From contig NZ_CP106736.1 in the NCBI RefSeq assembly GCF_030035605.1, forward strand, positions 3,593,001 to 3,657,000: DNA of 64,000 nucleotides, given 5' to 3'. Source of the stretch: Silvimonas soli (GTDB taxonomy: Bacteria > Pseudomonadota > Gammaproteobacteria > Burkholderiales > Chitinibacteraceae). Made by a program: the position numbers and the translations under genes. Shown piece after piece: positions 51,138-59,760 of this stretch; the stretch's first letter is position 1; every line of letters begins with the position of its first letter. The notes beneath the pieces are model-generated. The model saw nothing but the letters and a program-made list of their open reading frames with translations. It searched no databases and was not told the DNA's origin.

Positions 51138-51965
51138 ATGACTACTGAGCAATCCATCCAGCAATACGTTGAAGCCGTGATCTTTGACTGGGCTGGCACC
51201 ATTGTTGATTTCGGTTCTTTCGCGCCCACGCAAGTGCTGGTTGAGGCGCTGGCCGGTTTTAATATTCCGATCACGCTGGCAGAAGCTCGCGGGCCAATGG
51301 GCGTGGGCAAATGGCAGCATATCCAGGCGCTTGGCCGCGATCCGAAAATCGCCGGTCGCTGGTTTGAGCGTTTTGGCCGTGAAGTGTGCGATGCCGATGT
51401 CGATGCCATTTACCAGGCTTTCATGCCGCTGCAACTGGCGCGCGTCGGCCATTATTCCCAACCCATTGCGGGTGCGCTGGAACTGGTTGGGCAACTGCGC
51501 GAGCACAGTATCAAGGTCGGTTCATGCTCGGGCTATCCACGCCAGGTGATGGACGCTTTGTTGCCTATCGCGGCGCAGCGCGGCTACACGCCCGACTGCG
51601 CCATCGCCGCCGATGACTTGGCTGCTGGTGGCCGTCCCGGCCCATGGATGGCGTTGCAGTGCGTGATTGATCTGGCGGTGAATAACGTTGCAGCCTGCGT
51701 GAAAGTGGACGATACCGTGCCTGGCATTGTGGAAGGTTTGCGCGCCGGGATGTGGACGGTGGGGTTGTCGGCCAGTGGCAATGAAGTCGGTTTGACCGAT
51801 GCCGAGTGGCAAGCGCTGTCGGACTCAGAAAAGGCGACCCGCAAAGCGCCAGCGGTTGCCAAATTGCAGGCCAGTGGCGCGCATTACGTGATCGATACCG
51901 TGGCCGATTTGTGGCCAGTATTGCAAGACATTGCTGCTCGCCGTGCGCGGGGAGAGCGCCCGTGA
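51138..51965 (+). CDS. phnX: Phosphonoacetaldehyde hydrolase (phosphonatase)
   Basis: The 275-residue HAD-family enzyme cleaves the C-P bond of phosphonoacetaldehyde to acetaldehyde and phosphate, completing the PhnW-PhnX pathway. The nucleophile is Asp17 in FDWAGT, where Ala replaces the usual second Asp of HAD enzymes, as is normal here. The Schiff-base lysine is Lys58 in ARGPMGVGKWQH. Substrate- and metal-site patterns GSCSGYPRQVMD, DDLAAGGRPGPWM and KVDDTVPGI are present. Its stop overlaps the GTG start of the next gene. Confidence 0.97.
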   Translation: MTTEQSIQQYVEAVIFDWAGTIVDFGSFAPTQVLVEALAGFNIPITLAEARGPMGVGKWQHIQALGRDPKIAGRWFERFGREVCDADVDAIYQAFMPLQLARVGHYSQPIAGALELVGQLREHSIKVGSCSGYPRQVMDALLPIAAQRGYTPDCAIAADDLAAGGRPGPWMALQCVIDLAVNNVAACVKVDDTVPGIVEGLRAGMWTVGLSASGNEVGLTDAEWQALSDSEKATRKAPAVAKLQASGAHYVIDTVADLWPVLQDIAARRARGERP

Positions 51966-53407
51966 CGGCTGCGGCACACCCATCGGTAGCGCAACTTTCA
52001 ACCTCTGGACAAGCTACGCATTTACCGTTCTGGCTGGCTCAGGCACTCGCCCAGGAGCCCGCACAGCCGCGGCCATTGCAAGGCGAAACCACCGCTGATG
52101 TCTGTATCGTGGGCGGTGGTTTTACCGGGCTGTGGACGGCTATCCAGCTCAAGCAAGCCAGGCCGGACCTGGATGTGGTGATCGTCGAGAAAGACTTGTG
52201 CGGTTCCGGAGCGTCGGGTCGTAACGGTGGGTGCCTGCTGACCTGGTCCACGCGGTTTTTTACGCTGTTGCGACTGTTTGGCGAAACGGAAGCTTGTCGC
52301 CTGGTAAAAGCCTCTGAAGACGCGGTTTATCAGATCGCCAATTTCTGCCGCGAGCATGCCATTGAGGCACAAGTACGGGTGGATGGTACGCTGTACACCG
52401 CGACCAATGAGGCGCAAAAGGGGGCGATGCAGCCGGTGATGGCAGCCTTGGCGGCGCGCGGCATTTCTTCGTGGGCACCGTGGGGCCGTGATGAAGTCCA
52501 GCGCCACGCCGGTTCCGCCTTGCACGAAGAGGGTTGTTTTTCACCTGCAGCGGGCAGTGTGCAGCCAGGCTTGCTGGTACGTGGTTTGGCCCGCGTGGCG
52601 CGGCAAATGGGCGTGCGTATTTATGAAAATACGCCCATGAGCAAACTGGTTGAAAGCGAGCAACTCCAAGTACTCACCACGCAAGGACGTGTCGCTGCCG
52701 GGCAAGTGGTGCTGGCGATGAATGCGTGGATGGCTACTTCATTCAGCCAGTTCTCGCGCAGCATTGCGGTGGTGTCCAGCGATATGATCATTACCGAACC
52801 GCGCCAGTGCCTGCTGGAACATACCGGGCTGGAGCACGGCACGGCGGTGATGGATTCACGCACCTTTGTCTATTACTACCGCAGCACGCCGGATGGCCGG
52901 ATCATGCTGGGCAAGGGCGGCAATACGTTTGCCTATGGCGGGCAGATGCTGCCGTCGTTTGATCAGCCCAGCGCTTATGAAGGCCAGTTGCAAGAAGCGT
53001 TAAGGGCGTTTTTTCCGGCATGGCGCGACGTGCCTTTGGCGGCATCGTGGAATGGCGCTTCTGATCGCTCGGTAACCGGGCTGCCCTTTTTCGGCCGCCT
53101 CAACAATCATCCTCGTATCTTCTACGGCTTTGGTTATTCGGGGAACGGCGTCGGGCCGAGTTATATGGGCGGCCAAATCTTGTCATCGCTGGTACTCGGG
53201 CTGGACAACGACTGGACGCGCAGCGGCCTGGTTGGCGGGCCATTGGGCCATTTCCCACCTGAACCGGTGCGTTGGCTAGGCTCGCTGATGGTGCGCAATG
53301 CCATTCGCCGCAAAGAACTGGCCCAGGACCTCGGCTTGCGTCCACGGCGGCTGGATAACTGGCTGGCAGGGTTTGCCGGGGCGGCAGGGAAGACGGATAA
53401 GTGCTGA
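51962..53407 (+). CDS. FAD-dependent aminophosphonate oxidoreductase
   Basis: The 481-residue flavoprotein belongs to the DAO/GlyOx family and to the group found in phosphonate clusters. Characterised relatives (PbfD) oxidise N-methyl-AEP, and more weakly AEP, to phosphonoacetaldehyde. FAD-binding GGGFTG is at 51-56, followed by VIVEKDLCGSGASGRNGG and, near the C-terminus, GFGYSGNGVGPSYMGGQILS. Start GTG 51962 overlaps the phnX stop (GTGA) and has GGGGAG upstream, so it is translationally coupled and feeds PhnX. Longer readings within phnX are rejected. The precise substrate is inferred from context. Confidence 0.87.
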   Translation: MTAAAHPSVAQLSTSGQATHLPFWLAQALAQEPAQPRPLQGETTADVCIVGGGFTGLWTAIQLKQARPDLDVVIVEKDLCGSGASGRNGGCLLTWSTRFFTLLRLFGETEACRLVKASEDAVYQIANFCREHAIEAQVRVDGTLYTATNEAQKGAMQPVMAALAARGISSWAPWGRDEVQRHAGSALHEEGCFSPAAGSVQPGLLVRGLARVARQMGVRIYENTPMSKLVESEQLQVLTTQGRVAAGQVVLAMNAWMATSFSQFSRSIAVVSSDMIITEPRQCLLEHTGLEHGTAVMDSRTFVYYYRSTPDGRIMLGKGGNTFAYGGQMLPSFDQPSAYEGQLQEALRAFFPAWRDVPLAASWNGASDRSVTGLPFFGRLNNHPRIFYGFGYSGNGVGPSYMGGQILSSLVLGLDNDWTRSGLVGGPLGHFPPEPVRWLGSLMVRNAIRRKELAQDLGLRPRRLDNWLAGFAGAAGKTDKC

Positions 53408-53573
53408 GTCTTTGCCTCTCGAACAACCGCCAGTTCGTCATTCCCGACTTGGGCGGCCCCCTTGGCGGGAATCCGGTGGGGCCGCCGAGTTTGCCACCTG
53501 AACGTCTCTGGCCGTTTCTCGCCCAGCGTGGAAATGACCAGGCAAGAAGGTTGTACGGGGAATGAGCGAGGCA

Positions 53574-53611
53574 TAAAAAAGGTGGACCGGCTATGCCAAG
53601 TCCACCTTTTT
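53574..53611. terminator. Bidirectional terminator between convergent genes
   Basis: GGTGGAC (53581-53587) pairs with GTCCACC (53600-53606). Six A residues precede and five T residues follow, so it serves both the phosphonate operon and the SPFH gene. Confidence 0.88.
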
Positions 53612-53642
53612 CTGTCGCTACCAGTCGGTAGCTACAGCATGC

Positions 53643-54581
53643 TTAACGCGCCGTCTTGATAACCGACGTTGCCATGGCCACTACACTGGCAATATCCGCC
53701 GCATTAGACGGCAGCAGCATGGTGTTGCCTTGCTTGGCGATGTTGCCAAAGGCGTCGATATATTGCTGCGCCACTTTCAGGTTCACCGCTTCCAGGCCAC
53801 CTGGCGCGTTTACCGATTCACCCACTGCGCGCAAGGCATCGGCCGTAGCCGAAGCGACCAGACGCAGCGCTTCGGCATCACCCTTGGCGCGGTTGATGGC
53901 CGCTTGTTTTTCACCTTCCGACTGGTTGATCTTGGCCTGCATGTCACCTTCAGATTTCTGGATTGCGGCAGAGCGTTCACCGGTTGCCAGGTTAATCTGT
54001 TGCTGACGCACACCTTCGGATTGCGCAATCAAGGCCCGCTTCTCACGCTCGGCAGTAATCTGCTGCTGCATGGCATGCAGAATTTCTTTTGGTGGAGTCA
54101 AGTCTTTGATTTCATAACGCAATACTTTAACGCCCCAACTGGTAGCGGCTTCATCCAGCGCCAATACTACGGCCCGATTAATATCGTCACGCTCTTCAAA
54201 GGTCTTATCCATTTCCAGTTTGCCGATCACCGAACGCAAAGTGGTTTGCGCCAATTGCGTAATCGCCACAATGTAATTGGACGAGCCATATGAGGCCAGT
54301 TTTGGGTCCATTACCTGAAAATAGAGAATGCCATCGACGGTGAGTTGCGTATTGTCGCGGGTAATACAAATCTGGCTGGGCACATCCAGCGGAATTTCTT
54401 TAAGGCTATGTTTGTAAGCGACCACATCAACAAATGGCACTACAAAATTCAGACCAGGCTGCAATACGCTATGAAAGCGTCCCAGTCGCTGGAGAATCCA
54501 GGCTTCTTGTTGCGGTACCACGCGGAACGTTTTTGCAATAAAAATGACAACGATCACCAATAAGACAATTGCAAACGGCAT
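53643..54581 (-). CDS. qmcA: SPFH/band 7 (stomatin-like) membrane protein, QmcA type
   Basis: The 312-residue product has one N-terminal transmembrane helix (MPFAIVLLVIVVIFIAKTF). A band 7/SPFH domain follows (about 25-190: VPQQEAWILQRLGRFHSVLQ, RDNTQLTVDGILYFQVMDP). A long charged coiled-coil region rich in EGEKQAAI/RAKGDAEA repeats and a short C-terminal helix end the protein. Such proteins form large oligomers in membrane microdomains and interact with quality-control proteases. ATG 54581 has AGGGGA and starts at the helix; an upstream reading to 54617 is unlikely. It precedes an NfeD gene's 3' end on the same strand, a common SPFH-NfeD pairing. Confidence 0.93.
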   Translation of the reverse strand: MPFAIVLLVIVVIFIAKTFRVVPQQEAWILQRLGRFHSVLQPGLNFVVPFVDVVAYKHSLKEIPLDVPSQICITRDNTQLTVDGILYFQVMDPKLASYGSSNYIVAITQLAQTTLRSVIGKLEMDKTFEERDDINRAVVLALDEAATSWGVKVLRYEIKDLTPPKEILHAMQQQITAEREKRALIAQSEGVRQQQINLATGERSAAIQKSEGDMQAKINQSEGEKQAAINRAKGDAEALRLVASATADALRAVGESVNAPGGLEAVNLKVAQQYIDAFGNIAKQGNTMLLPSNAADIASVVAMATSVIKTAR

Positions 54582-54723
54582 GACTTTTCCCCTGGATATT
54601 TCAATAAACCAGAACAACAGACCATTTAATTACGATAAAACCAGATCAGTTGTGCTGTTTGTGACCAACATTGCAGCTGGATTATGTTTTCGCGCTGCAA
54701 TGCTTGGTAGTTGATTCAGACAA

Positions 54724-55176
54724 TTAGTTCGCGAGAATCTCTGCATTGGCCGGCGGAATGATATCGATCAGCAAAATATTGCCGCGTTGGCCGGTAATGA
54801 AATAGGTTGGTGCGTTCTGTGGCACACCCAGATCGGCGATCTCGGCATCCCAGGTCGTACCACGGTAACGGACACGGGCGTGACGGTCATCCAGCCACTG
54901 GTCAATGGTGACGCGGTGCCCCAGATCAAGCTGGCTCTGTACGGTGTCTGGCGTGCCGATCTGCTTGCGGGCCTTCCAGTTGTGCAGCAAGCCCACAGCA
55001 ACAACGGCAGCCGCAGCGGCGATGATGATCTGTGCCGGGACAGAAATCCCCAGCAGTGATGAGATACCACCGACTGCCAGCCCGCAGGCGATGGCCAGCA
55101 TATAGAGCGTGCCGGAGAGCATTTCCAGCCCGGCCAAGACCAGCGCCGCAATAAACCACATCGATATATGAGACAT
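54724..55176 (-). CDS. NfeD family membrane protein
   Basis: The 150-residue protein has an N-terminal membrane part with three hydrophobic stretches (residues 5-67) and a soluble C-terminal OB-fold-like NfeD domain (about 85-145, VTIDQWLDDRHARVRYRGTT). Short NfeD proteins work with SPFH proteins in the inner membrane. The SPFH gene follows on the same strand after 142 bp, so the pair is probably co-expressed. A GGAGGG Shine-Dalgarno lies before ATG 55176. No protease domain is attached, so this is the short (NfeD1b-like) form. Confidence 0.88.
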   Translation of the reverse strand: MSHISMWFIAALVLAGLEMLSGTLYMLAIACGLAVGGISSLLGISVPAQIIIAAAAAVVAVGLLHNWKARKQIGTPDTVQSQLDLGHRVTIDQWLDDRHARVRYRGTTWDAEIADLGVPQNAPTYFITGQRGNILLIDIIPPANAEILAN

Positions 55177-55313
55177 GAATTCAACCCTCCCGGGTCCAAA
55201 GTAGCTTGTTATTGTGCAGTAAAGATATAGACCACACTGTGCTTGGACACAAAAGCAGGCGATGAATTCAGCAGATTAGGCACAGTTTTTGTTGCGTTAT
55301 TTGATGAGGCAAT

Positions 55314-55345
55314 AAAAAAAGGCGCCAGATAATCGGCGCCTTTTT
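55314..55345 (-). terminator. serS: Rho-independent terminator after serS
   Basis: GGCGCC pairs with GGCGCC around an eight-base loop, with a run of A on the left (T on the minus strand) and T on the right. It lies 19 bp after the serS stop and can work in both directions. Confidence 0.88.
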
Positions 55346-55363
55346 AAACATAAATGACCGTAT

Positions 55364-56650
55364 TTAGACGGTTAGTGTCTCAATTCCACCCATGTATGGG
55401 CGCAATGCTGCAGGTACGGTCACGCTGCCATCGGCGTTCTGGTAGTTCTCCAGCACCGCAACCAGTGTACGGCCGACTGCCAGGCCGGAGCCATTGAGCG
55501 TGTGCACCAGTTCTGGCTTGCCCGCGTCGTTACGGAAACGCGCCTGCATACGGCGGGACTGGAAGGCTTCGCAGTTGGAACAGCTGGAGATTTCGCGATA
55601 TGTGTTCTGCGCAGGCAGCCAGACTTCCAGATCGTAAGTTTTGGTGGCGCCAAAGCCCATGTCACCCGTGCACAGCGAGACCACGCGGTAGGGCAGGCCC
55701 AGCTTTTGCAGGATTTTCTCGGCGTGGCCAACCATTTCTTCCAGCGTTTCGTATGACTTGTCCGGATGCGCAATCTGCACCATCTCGACCTTGTCGAACT
55801 GATGCTGGCGGATCATGCCGCGGGTGTCGCGACCGTAGGTGCCAGCTTCCGAACGGAAACACGGTGAATGCGCGGTCAGTTTGACTGGCAACTCTTCGAG
55901 CTTGAGGATGCTGTCGCGCACGGTATTGGTCAGGGTGATCTCGGCGGTAGAAATCAGGTACTGGGTAACCTTGTTTTCTTCGCCGCCTTTTTCGACCCGG
56001 AACATGTCATCGGCAAACTTGGGCAACTGGCCGGTGCCAAACAGAATGTCCGGATTGACGATATATGGGGTGTAGGTTTCGGCGTAGCCGTGTTCCTGGG
56101 TGTGCGTATCCAGCATGAATTGCGCCAAAGCGCGATGCAGACGGGCAATCTGGCTGCGCAGCACGGTAAAACGTGCGCCGGAGAGTTTTGCGCCGGTCTC
56201 GGCATCCAGCCCTAGCGGCGTGCCGACGTCCACATGGTCTTTGACTTCAAAATCAAAGGCGCGCGGCGTGCCCCAGCGACGTACTTCGACGTTGTCTTCT
56301 TCGCTACGGCCAACCGGTACATCTGCATGTGGCAGATTGGGCACCGCCAGCAGCAGATCGTTGAGCTTGTTTTGCAGCTCAGCCAGCGCGGTTTCATTGG
56401 CTTTGAGTTCATCGCCCAGCGTGGCGACTTCGGCCATGATCGCTGAAACATCTTCGCCTTTTGCCTTGGCCTGACCAATCATTTTGGAAGAGGAATTACG
56501 CTTGGCCTGCAAGTCCTGGGTGCGGGTTTGCAGGGTTTTGCGCTCAGCTTCCAGCGCAGAAAAGGTGGTCGCGTCAAAAGCAAAGCCGCGCGTTTGCAGG
56601 CGGGCGACAACGTTGTCCAGATCGTTACGAAGCAGATTGATGTCGAGCAT
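55364..56650 (-). CDS. serS: Serine-tRNA ligase
   Basis: The 428-residue class II aminoacyl-tRNA synthetase charges tRNA-Ser and tRNA-Sec. The N-terminal coiled-coil arm (about 30-100) starts with MLDINLLRNDLDNVVARLQT. Motif 2 is FRSEAGTYGRDTRGMIRQHQ, and motif 3 is near the C-terminus in NGSGLAVGRTLVAVLENYQ. Serine-specific patterns are TAEITLTN and SSCSNCEAFQSRRMQARFR. The length is normal. It is downstream of rarA on the same strand, the usual betaproteobacterial order. Confidence 0.98.
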   Translation of the reverse strand: MLDINLLRNDLDNVVARLQTRGFAFDATTFSALEAERKTLQTRTQDLQAKRNSSSKMIGQAKAKGEDVSAIMAEVATLGDELKANETALAELQNKLNDLLLAVPNLPHADVPVGRSEEDNVEVRRWGTPRAFDFEVKDHVDVGTPLGLDAETGAKLSGARFTVLRSQIARLHRALAQFMLDTHTQEHGYAETYTPYIVNPDILFGTGQLPKFADDMFRVEKGGEENKVTQYLISTAEITLTNTVRDSILKLEELPVKLTAHSPCFRSEAGTYGRDTRGMIRQHQFDKVEMVQIAHPDKSYETLEEMVGHAEKILQKLGLPYRVVSLCTGDMGFGATKTYDLEVWLPAQNTYREISSCSNCEAFQSRRMQARFRNDAGKPELVHTLNGSGLAVGRTLVAVLENYQNADGSVTVPAALRPYMGGIETLTV

Positions 56651-56740
56651 GGTGGCCGGTATCAGTTAGGTATTAAAGGGGTTCTAAAGCCGGGGAGGCC
56701 AGTGTTTGCTGGTCTGCTAGCCCGATATTGGTGGGTGATT

Positions 56741-58060
56741 CTACCCGTTTCGCTCGCGCCATGCGGCGTCCAGTTCAGCCAGGTGTTTGAGTTTCTCCGC
56801 GATCTTTGCTTCCAGACCGCGCGGCACTGGCTCATAAAACGTCAGTTCTTCCAGGCCTTCGGGCAGGTAAGTTTCGCCCGCGGCGTAGGCTTCCGGTTCA
56901 TCGTGCGCATAGCGATACAGCTTGCCGTAGCCCAGTTCTTTCATGAGCTTGGTGGGGGCGTTGCGCAAGTGTTCGGGTACCGGGCGCGATTTGTCTTTGT
57001 TGATGACTGCGCGAGCAGTGTTATAGGCGTTATAGCCCGAGTTGGATTTGGGCGCGATGGCCAGGTAAATCACGGCCTGGGCCAGTGCCAGCTCGCCTTC
57101 CGGGCTGCCAAGGCGTTCATAGGTTTCGGCTGCATCCAGCGTGATTTGTGCTGCGCGCGGGTCCGCCAAACCGATGTCTTCCCATGCCATACGCACAATG
57201 CGGCGTGCCAGATAGCGCGGATCGGCGCCGCCATCCAGCATGCGGGTGAGCCAGTAAACGGCACCGTCCGGGCTGGAGCCGCGCACGGATTTGTGCAAAG
57301 CCGAAATCTGATCATAAAAAGCATCACCGCCTTTATCAAAACGGCGGGCGTTGAGTGACAACGCGTTTTCCAGAAAGCCAGCATCAATGGTGGTGATTTG
57401 ACTGGCTTGCGCTGCATGGGCACTTTGCTCAATCAGATTAAGCATGCGGCGGGCGTCGCCATCGGCATAACCTGTCCAGACCGCGATGGCGTCGTCGGTT
57501 GCTTGCAGGTCGGGGAAGCAGGTCAGCGCACGTGCTACCAACTCGCCCAGTTCGTCGTCTGTGAGCGCTTTGAGCACGTAAACCTGTGCCCGGGACAGCA
57601 GTGCGGCGTTCACCTCAAACGAAGGGTTCTCCGTGGTGGCGCCGATAAAGGTGACCAGGCCGGACTCTACAAAGGGCAGAAAGGCATCTTGCTGTGATTT
57701 ATTGAAGCGGTGGACTTCGTCGACAAACAGGATGGTAGAACGCCCGCGCATGCGATGGCGTTCGGCTTCTTCCATGGCGGCGCGAATATCTTTAACGCCA
57801 GAAAACACGGCCGAGAGCGGGATGAACTCGGCATCAAACGTTCCGGCGAGTAGGCGCGCCAACGTGGTCTTGCCCACGCCAGGTGGGCCCCACAGGATCA
57901 TTGAGTGGATTTGCCCGGATGCTATCGCCAGCGCAAGCGGCTTGCCGGGCCCGAGCAAATGGCGTTGCCCGACCACCTCCGCAACACCTCGGGGGCGCAA
58001 TCGCTCCGCTAGTGGCTCGTTGGGTTTTTCTGGCGCGAAAAGGTCATTCGCGAACGACAT
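56741..58060 (-). CDS. rarA: Replication-associated recombination protein A (MgsA/WRNIP1 family ATPase)
   Basis: The ~439-residue AAA+ ATPase acts at stalled replication forks. Walker A is GPPGVGKTT (58-66 from ATG 58060), Walker B is ILFVDEVHRF, and sensor 1 is GATTENPSFEVN. The C-terminal tetramerisation region ends PEGLEELTFYEPVPRGLEAK. ATG 58060 is best spaced from AAGG; ATG 58066 is two codons longer. The start overlaps the lolA stop by about 17 bp, so the genes are coupled. Confidence 0.95.
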   Translation of the reverse strand: MSFANDLFAPEKPNEPLAERLRPRGVAEVVGQRHLLGPGKPLALAIASGQIHSMILWGPPGVGKTTLARLLAGTFDAEFIPLSAVFSGVKDIRAAMEEAERHRMRGRSTILFVDEVHRFNKSQQDAFLPFVESGLVTFIGATTENPSFEVNAALLSRAQVYVLKALTDDELGELVARALTCFPDLQATDDAIAVWTGYADGDARRMLNLIEQSAHAAQASQITTIDAGFLENALSLNARRFDKGGDAFYDQISALHKSVRGSSPDGAVYWLTRMLDGGADPRYLARRIVRMAWEDIGLADPRAAQITLDAAETYERLGSPEGELALAQAVIYLAIAPKSNSGYNAYNTARAVINKDKSRPVPEHLRNAPTKLMKELGYGKLYRYAHDEPEAYAAGETYLPEGLEELTFYEPVPRGLEAKIAEKLKHLAELDAAWRERNG

Positions 58061-58652
58061 CGACATCCTTCGGCGGCGTGAAGTGGAACAAGCCTGTATC
58101 CAGCTTGGGATTACTCATGATCTGGCTAAAGCGGATCTGCGTGGTTTGACCGAACTTGTCGAACAGGTCCATCCGTTGGATTTGACCGTTGGCCAGGCCC
58201 AGACGGATATGCTCAAAGCTGCTGTCATCGCGCTTTGGGGTGGCTTCAAGCCAGGTAAGACCATCCTGGTCCGGCAGGGCCTTGAGCGTGTAATTCTTTT
58301 CCCAGGCGGCATCCCCAGCCAACAGAGCCGCCGGGCTGCTTTCCAGCGCATTGGCCACATTTTTGGACGTTGCTTGTTTGAGATCCTGGTCATATAGCCA
58401 AACCTCTTTGGCATCGCCCACAATCAGTTGTTGATAGGGTTTTTGATATTCCCAGCGAAATTTGCCCGGAATCATGATTGCCACGACACCGCTGCTGACC
58501 TGCGCTTTACCTTTGCCCGTTACGCTTTGGGTGAATTGCGCCTTGAGCGAATGGGTATTGCCGAGAAATTGCTTGAGATCGCTAATACCGTCGGCGTGGG
58601 CAAAAGCCATGACGCTGGCGGTAATCAGGCCGAATAAAATCTGGATACGCAT
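58044..58652 (-). CDS. lolA: Outer-membrane lipoprotein carrier protein LolA
   Basis: The 202-residue periplasmic chaperone carries lipoproteins released by LolCDE to the outer-membrane receptor LolB. The signal peptide is MRIQILFGLITASVMAFAHA, cleaved before DGIS. Family patterns include LKAQFTQSV, PGKFRWEYQKPYQQLIVGD, VWLYDQDLKQ and the C-terminal FHFTPPKDVDVV. ATG 58652 was chosen for the signal peptide; a reading from 58694 adds unrelated residues. It overlaps rarA at its 3' end. The ftsK gene often found upstream of lolA is not here; an OmpA-family gene occupies that place. Confidence 0.93.
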   Translation of the reverse strand: MRIQILFGLITASVMAFAHADGISDLKQFLGNTHSLKAQFTQSVTGKGKAQVSSGVVAIMIPGKFRWEYQKPYQQLIVGDAKEVWLYDQDLKQATSKNVANALESSPAALLAGDAAWEKNYTLKALPDQDGLTWLEATPKRDDSSFEHIRLGLANGQIQRMDLFDKFGQTTQIRFSQIMSNPKLDTGLFHFTPPKDVDVVRE

Positions 58653-58717
58653 TATGTAGAGATACTCCAGGGGACATAACCTACAGACAAGCAATGTCCG
58701 CGAGCGTTCTGCAAATG

Positions 58718-58747
58718 AAAAAGCCCCGCCATGCGGCGGGGCTCTTT
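58718..58747. terminator. Bidirectional terminator after the OmpA-family gene
   Basis: AGCCCCGCC pairs with GGCGGGGCT around ATGC, with five A residues on the left and CTTTTT on the right. On the minus strand it ends the OmpA-family gene. Confidence 0.88.
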
Positions 58748-58761
58748 TTACTCACGCCGGA

Positions 58762-59454
58762 TTAGTTTGCCGGGGTGGTTGTTACTTCGCGAACACCTTG
58801 GACGTCGATTTCAACACGACGATCCGGGCTCAGGCACTCGATCAGCTTCTTGCGGTTCTTGACCTTGGCGCAAGTATCGCCAGTAACTGGATCTGCCTTG
58901 CCGCGGCTTTGCGCGTCGATCTTGTCTGCCGGAGCACCCTTGGAAACAAGGTAATCAGCAACAGACTTGGCACGACGGTAGCCCAGGTCGAAGTTGTACT
59001 TTTCGCTACCGATACGGTCGGTGTAGCCAACAACAACTGCCTTGCCTTCCTTCGGATCCAGATCCTTGACCTGATCGTACATCTTGTCCAGCGCGTCCTT
59101 GCCTTCTGGCTTCAGGGTGGACTTGTTGAATTCGAACAGCACGTCAGACTTCAGCGAGAAGTGCTTGGTCACGGTAACAGGAACAGGAGCCGGTGCCGGT
59201 GCCGGTGCCGGAGCAGCAGCAACAACAGGTTCTACGTAACCTGGGCAACCTTTGATGGTCTTGGCCTTGTCAGCCGTCCATGAACCGGTTTGCCAGCACT
59301 CACCGATGCCATTCTTTACAACGCCTTCAGGGTTTGCATCGCTTACGTTGGTGCTGTTGGTCAGATATGCATCGGTTGCAGCAAAAGCGGAAGCGGAAAA
59401 ACCGAGCGCCGCAACTACGGCGAGACTCGACATCGTTTGCTTGAGCGACAGCAT
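58762..59454 (-). CDS. OmpA family outer-membrane protein
   Basis: The 230-residue protein has a signal peptide (about residues 1-25, ending SAFA). Next come a short 60-residue N-terminal region with two cysteines (GECWQTG and KGCPGYV), an Ala-Pro hinge (PAPAPAPAPVP), and an OmpA C-terminal domain that binds peptidoglycan (about 100-220: LFEFNKSTLKPEGKDALDKM, NFDLGYRRAKSVADYL). There is no eight-strand barrel. The layout matches small OmpA/RmpM-type proteins of Neisseriales, which anchor the envelope through porins. Upstream of the ATG is AGGAGAAAT, a strong Shine-Dalgarno. It is monocistronic and divergent from gyrA. Confidence 0.92.
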   Translation of the reverse strand: MLSLKQTMSSLAVVAALGFSASAFAATDAYLTNSTNVSDANPEGVVKNGIGECWQTGSWTADKAKTIKGCPGYVEPVVAAAPAPAPAPAPVPVTVTKHFSLKSDVLFEFNKSTLKPEGKDALDKMYDQVKDLDPKEGKAVVVGYTDRIGSEKYNFDLGYRRAKSVADYLVSKGAPADKIDAQSRGKADPVTGDTCAKVKNRKKLIECLSPDRRVEIDVQGVREVTTTPAN

Positions 59455-59613
59455 AGTTATTTCTCCTGGTTGAATATCGTTCGATTGCGATGTTTATAGT
59501 AGTACAGATGTTATTGGATATAACCGACAACAAGTGGATGTCAAGGCTATTCTCTCAACACATCGCACATTCTAGTGGGTTAACTTTAACGCACGCAAAT
59601 AAAAGGATTGTGA

Positions 59614-59657
59614 AATTTTGACAGAACAGCGTCAAAATTGGTGTGCAAACCACACCA
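59614..59657. promoter_or_regulatory. Two adjoining palindromes in the ompA-family/gyrA intergenic region
   Basis: AATTTTGAC-N8-GTCAAAATT (59614-59639) has 9-bp arms and contains a TTGACA-like hexamer. TGGTGTG-N5-CACACCA (59639-59657) follows directly. A candidate gyrA promoter, TTGGTG (59638) with TAAACT (59661) at 17-base spacing, overlaps the second palindrome. Binding proteins are unknown. Confidence 0.5.
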
Positions 59658-59760
59658 TGTTAAACTCCTGCATGTTTGGCGCGCTTGTTTACAGCTGCGC
59701 GTCCCCACCTCTCTTTGATCAGGCCCTATACGGGCCGCAACGGCGGATCGATTCCGGAAG

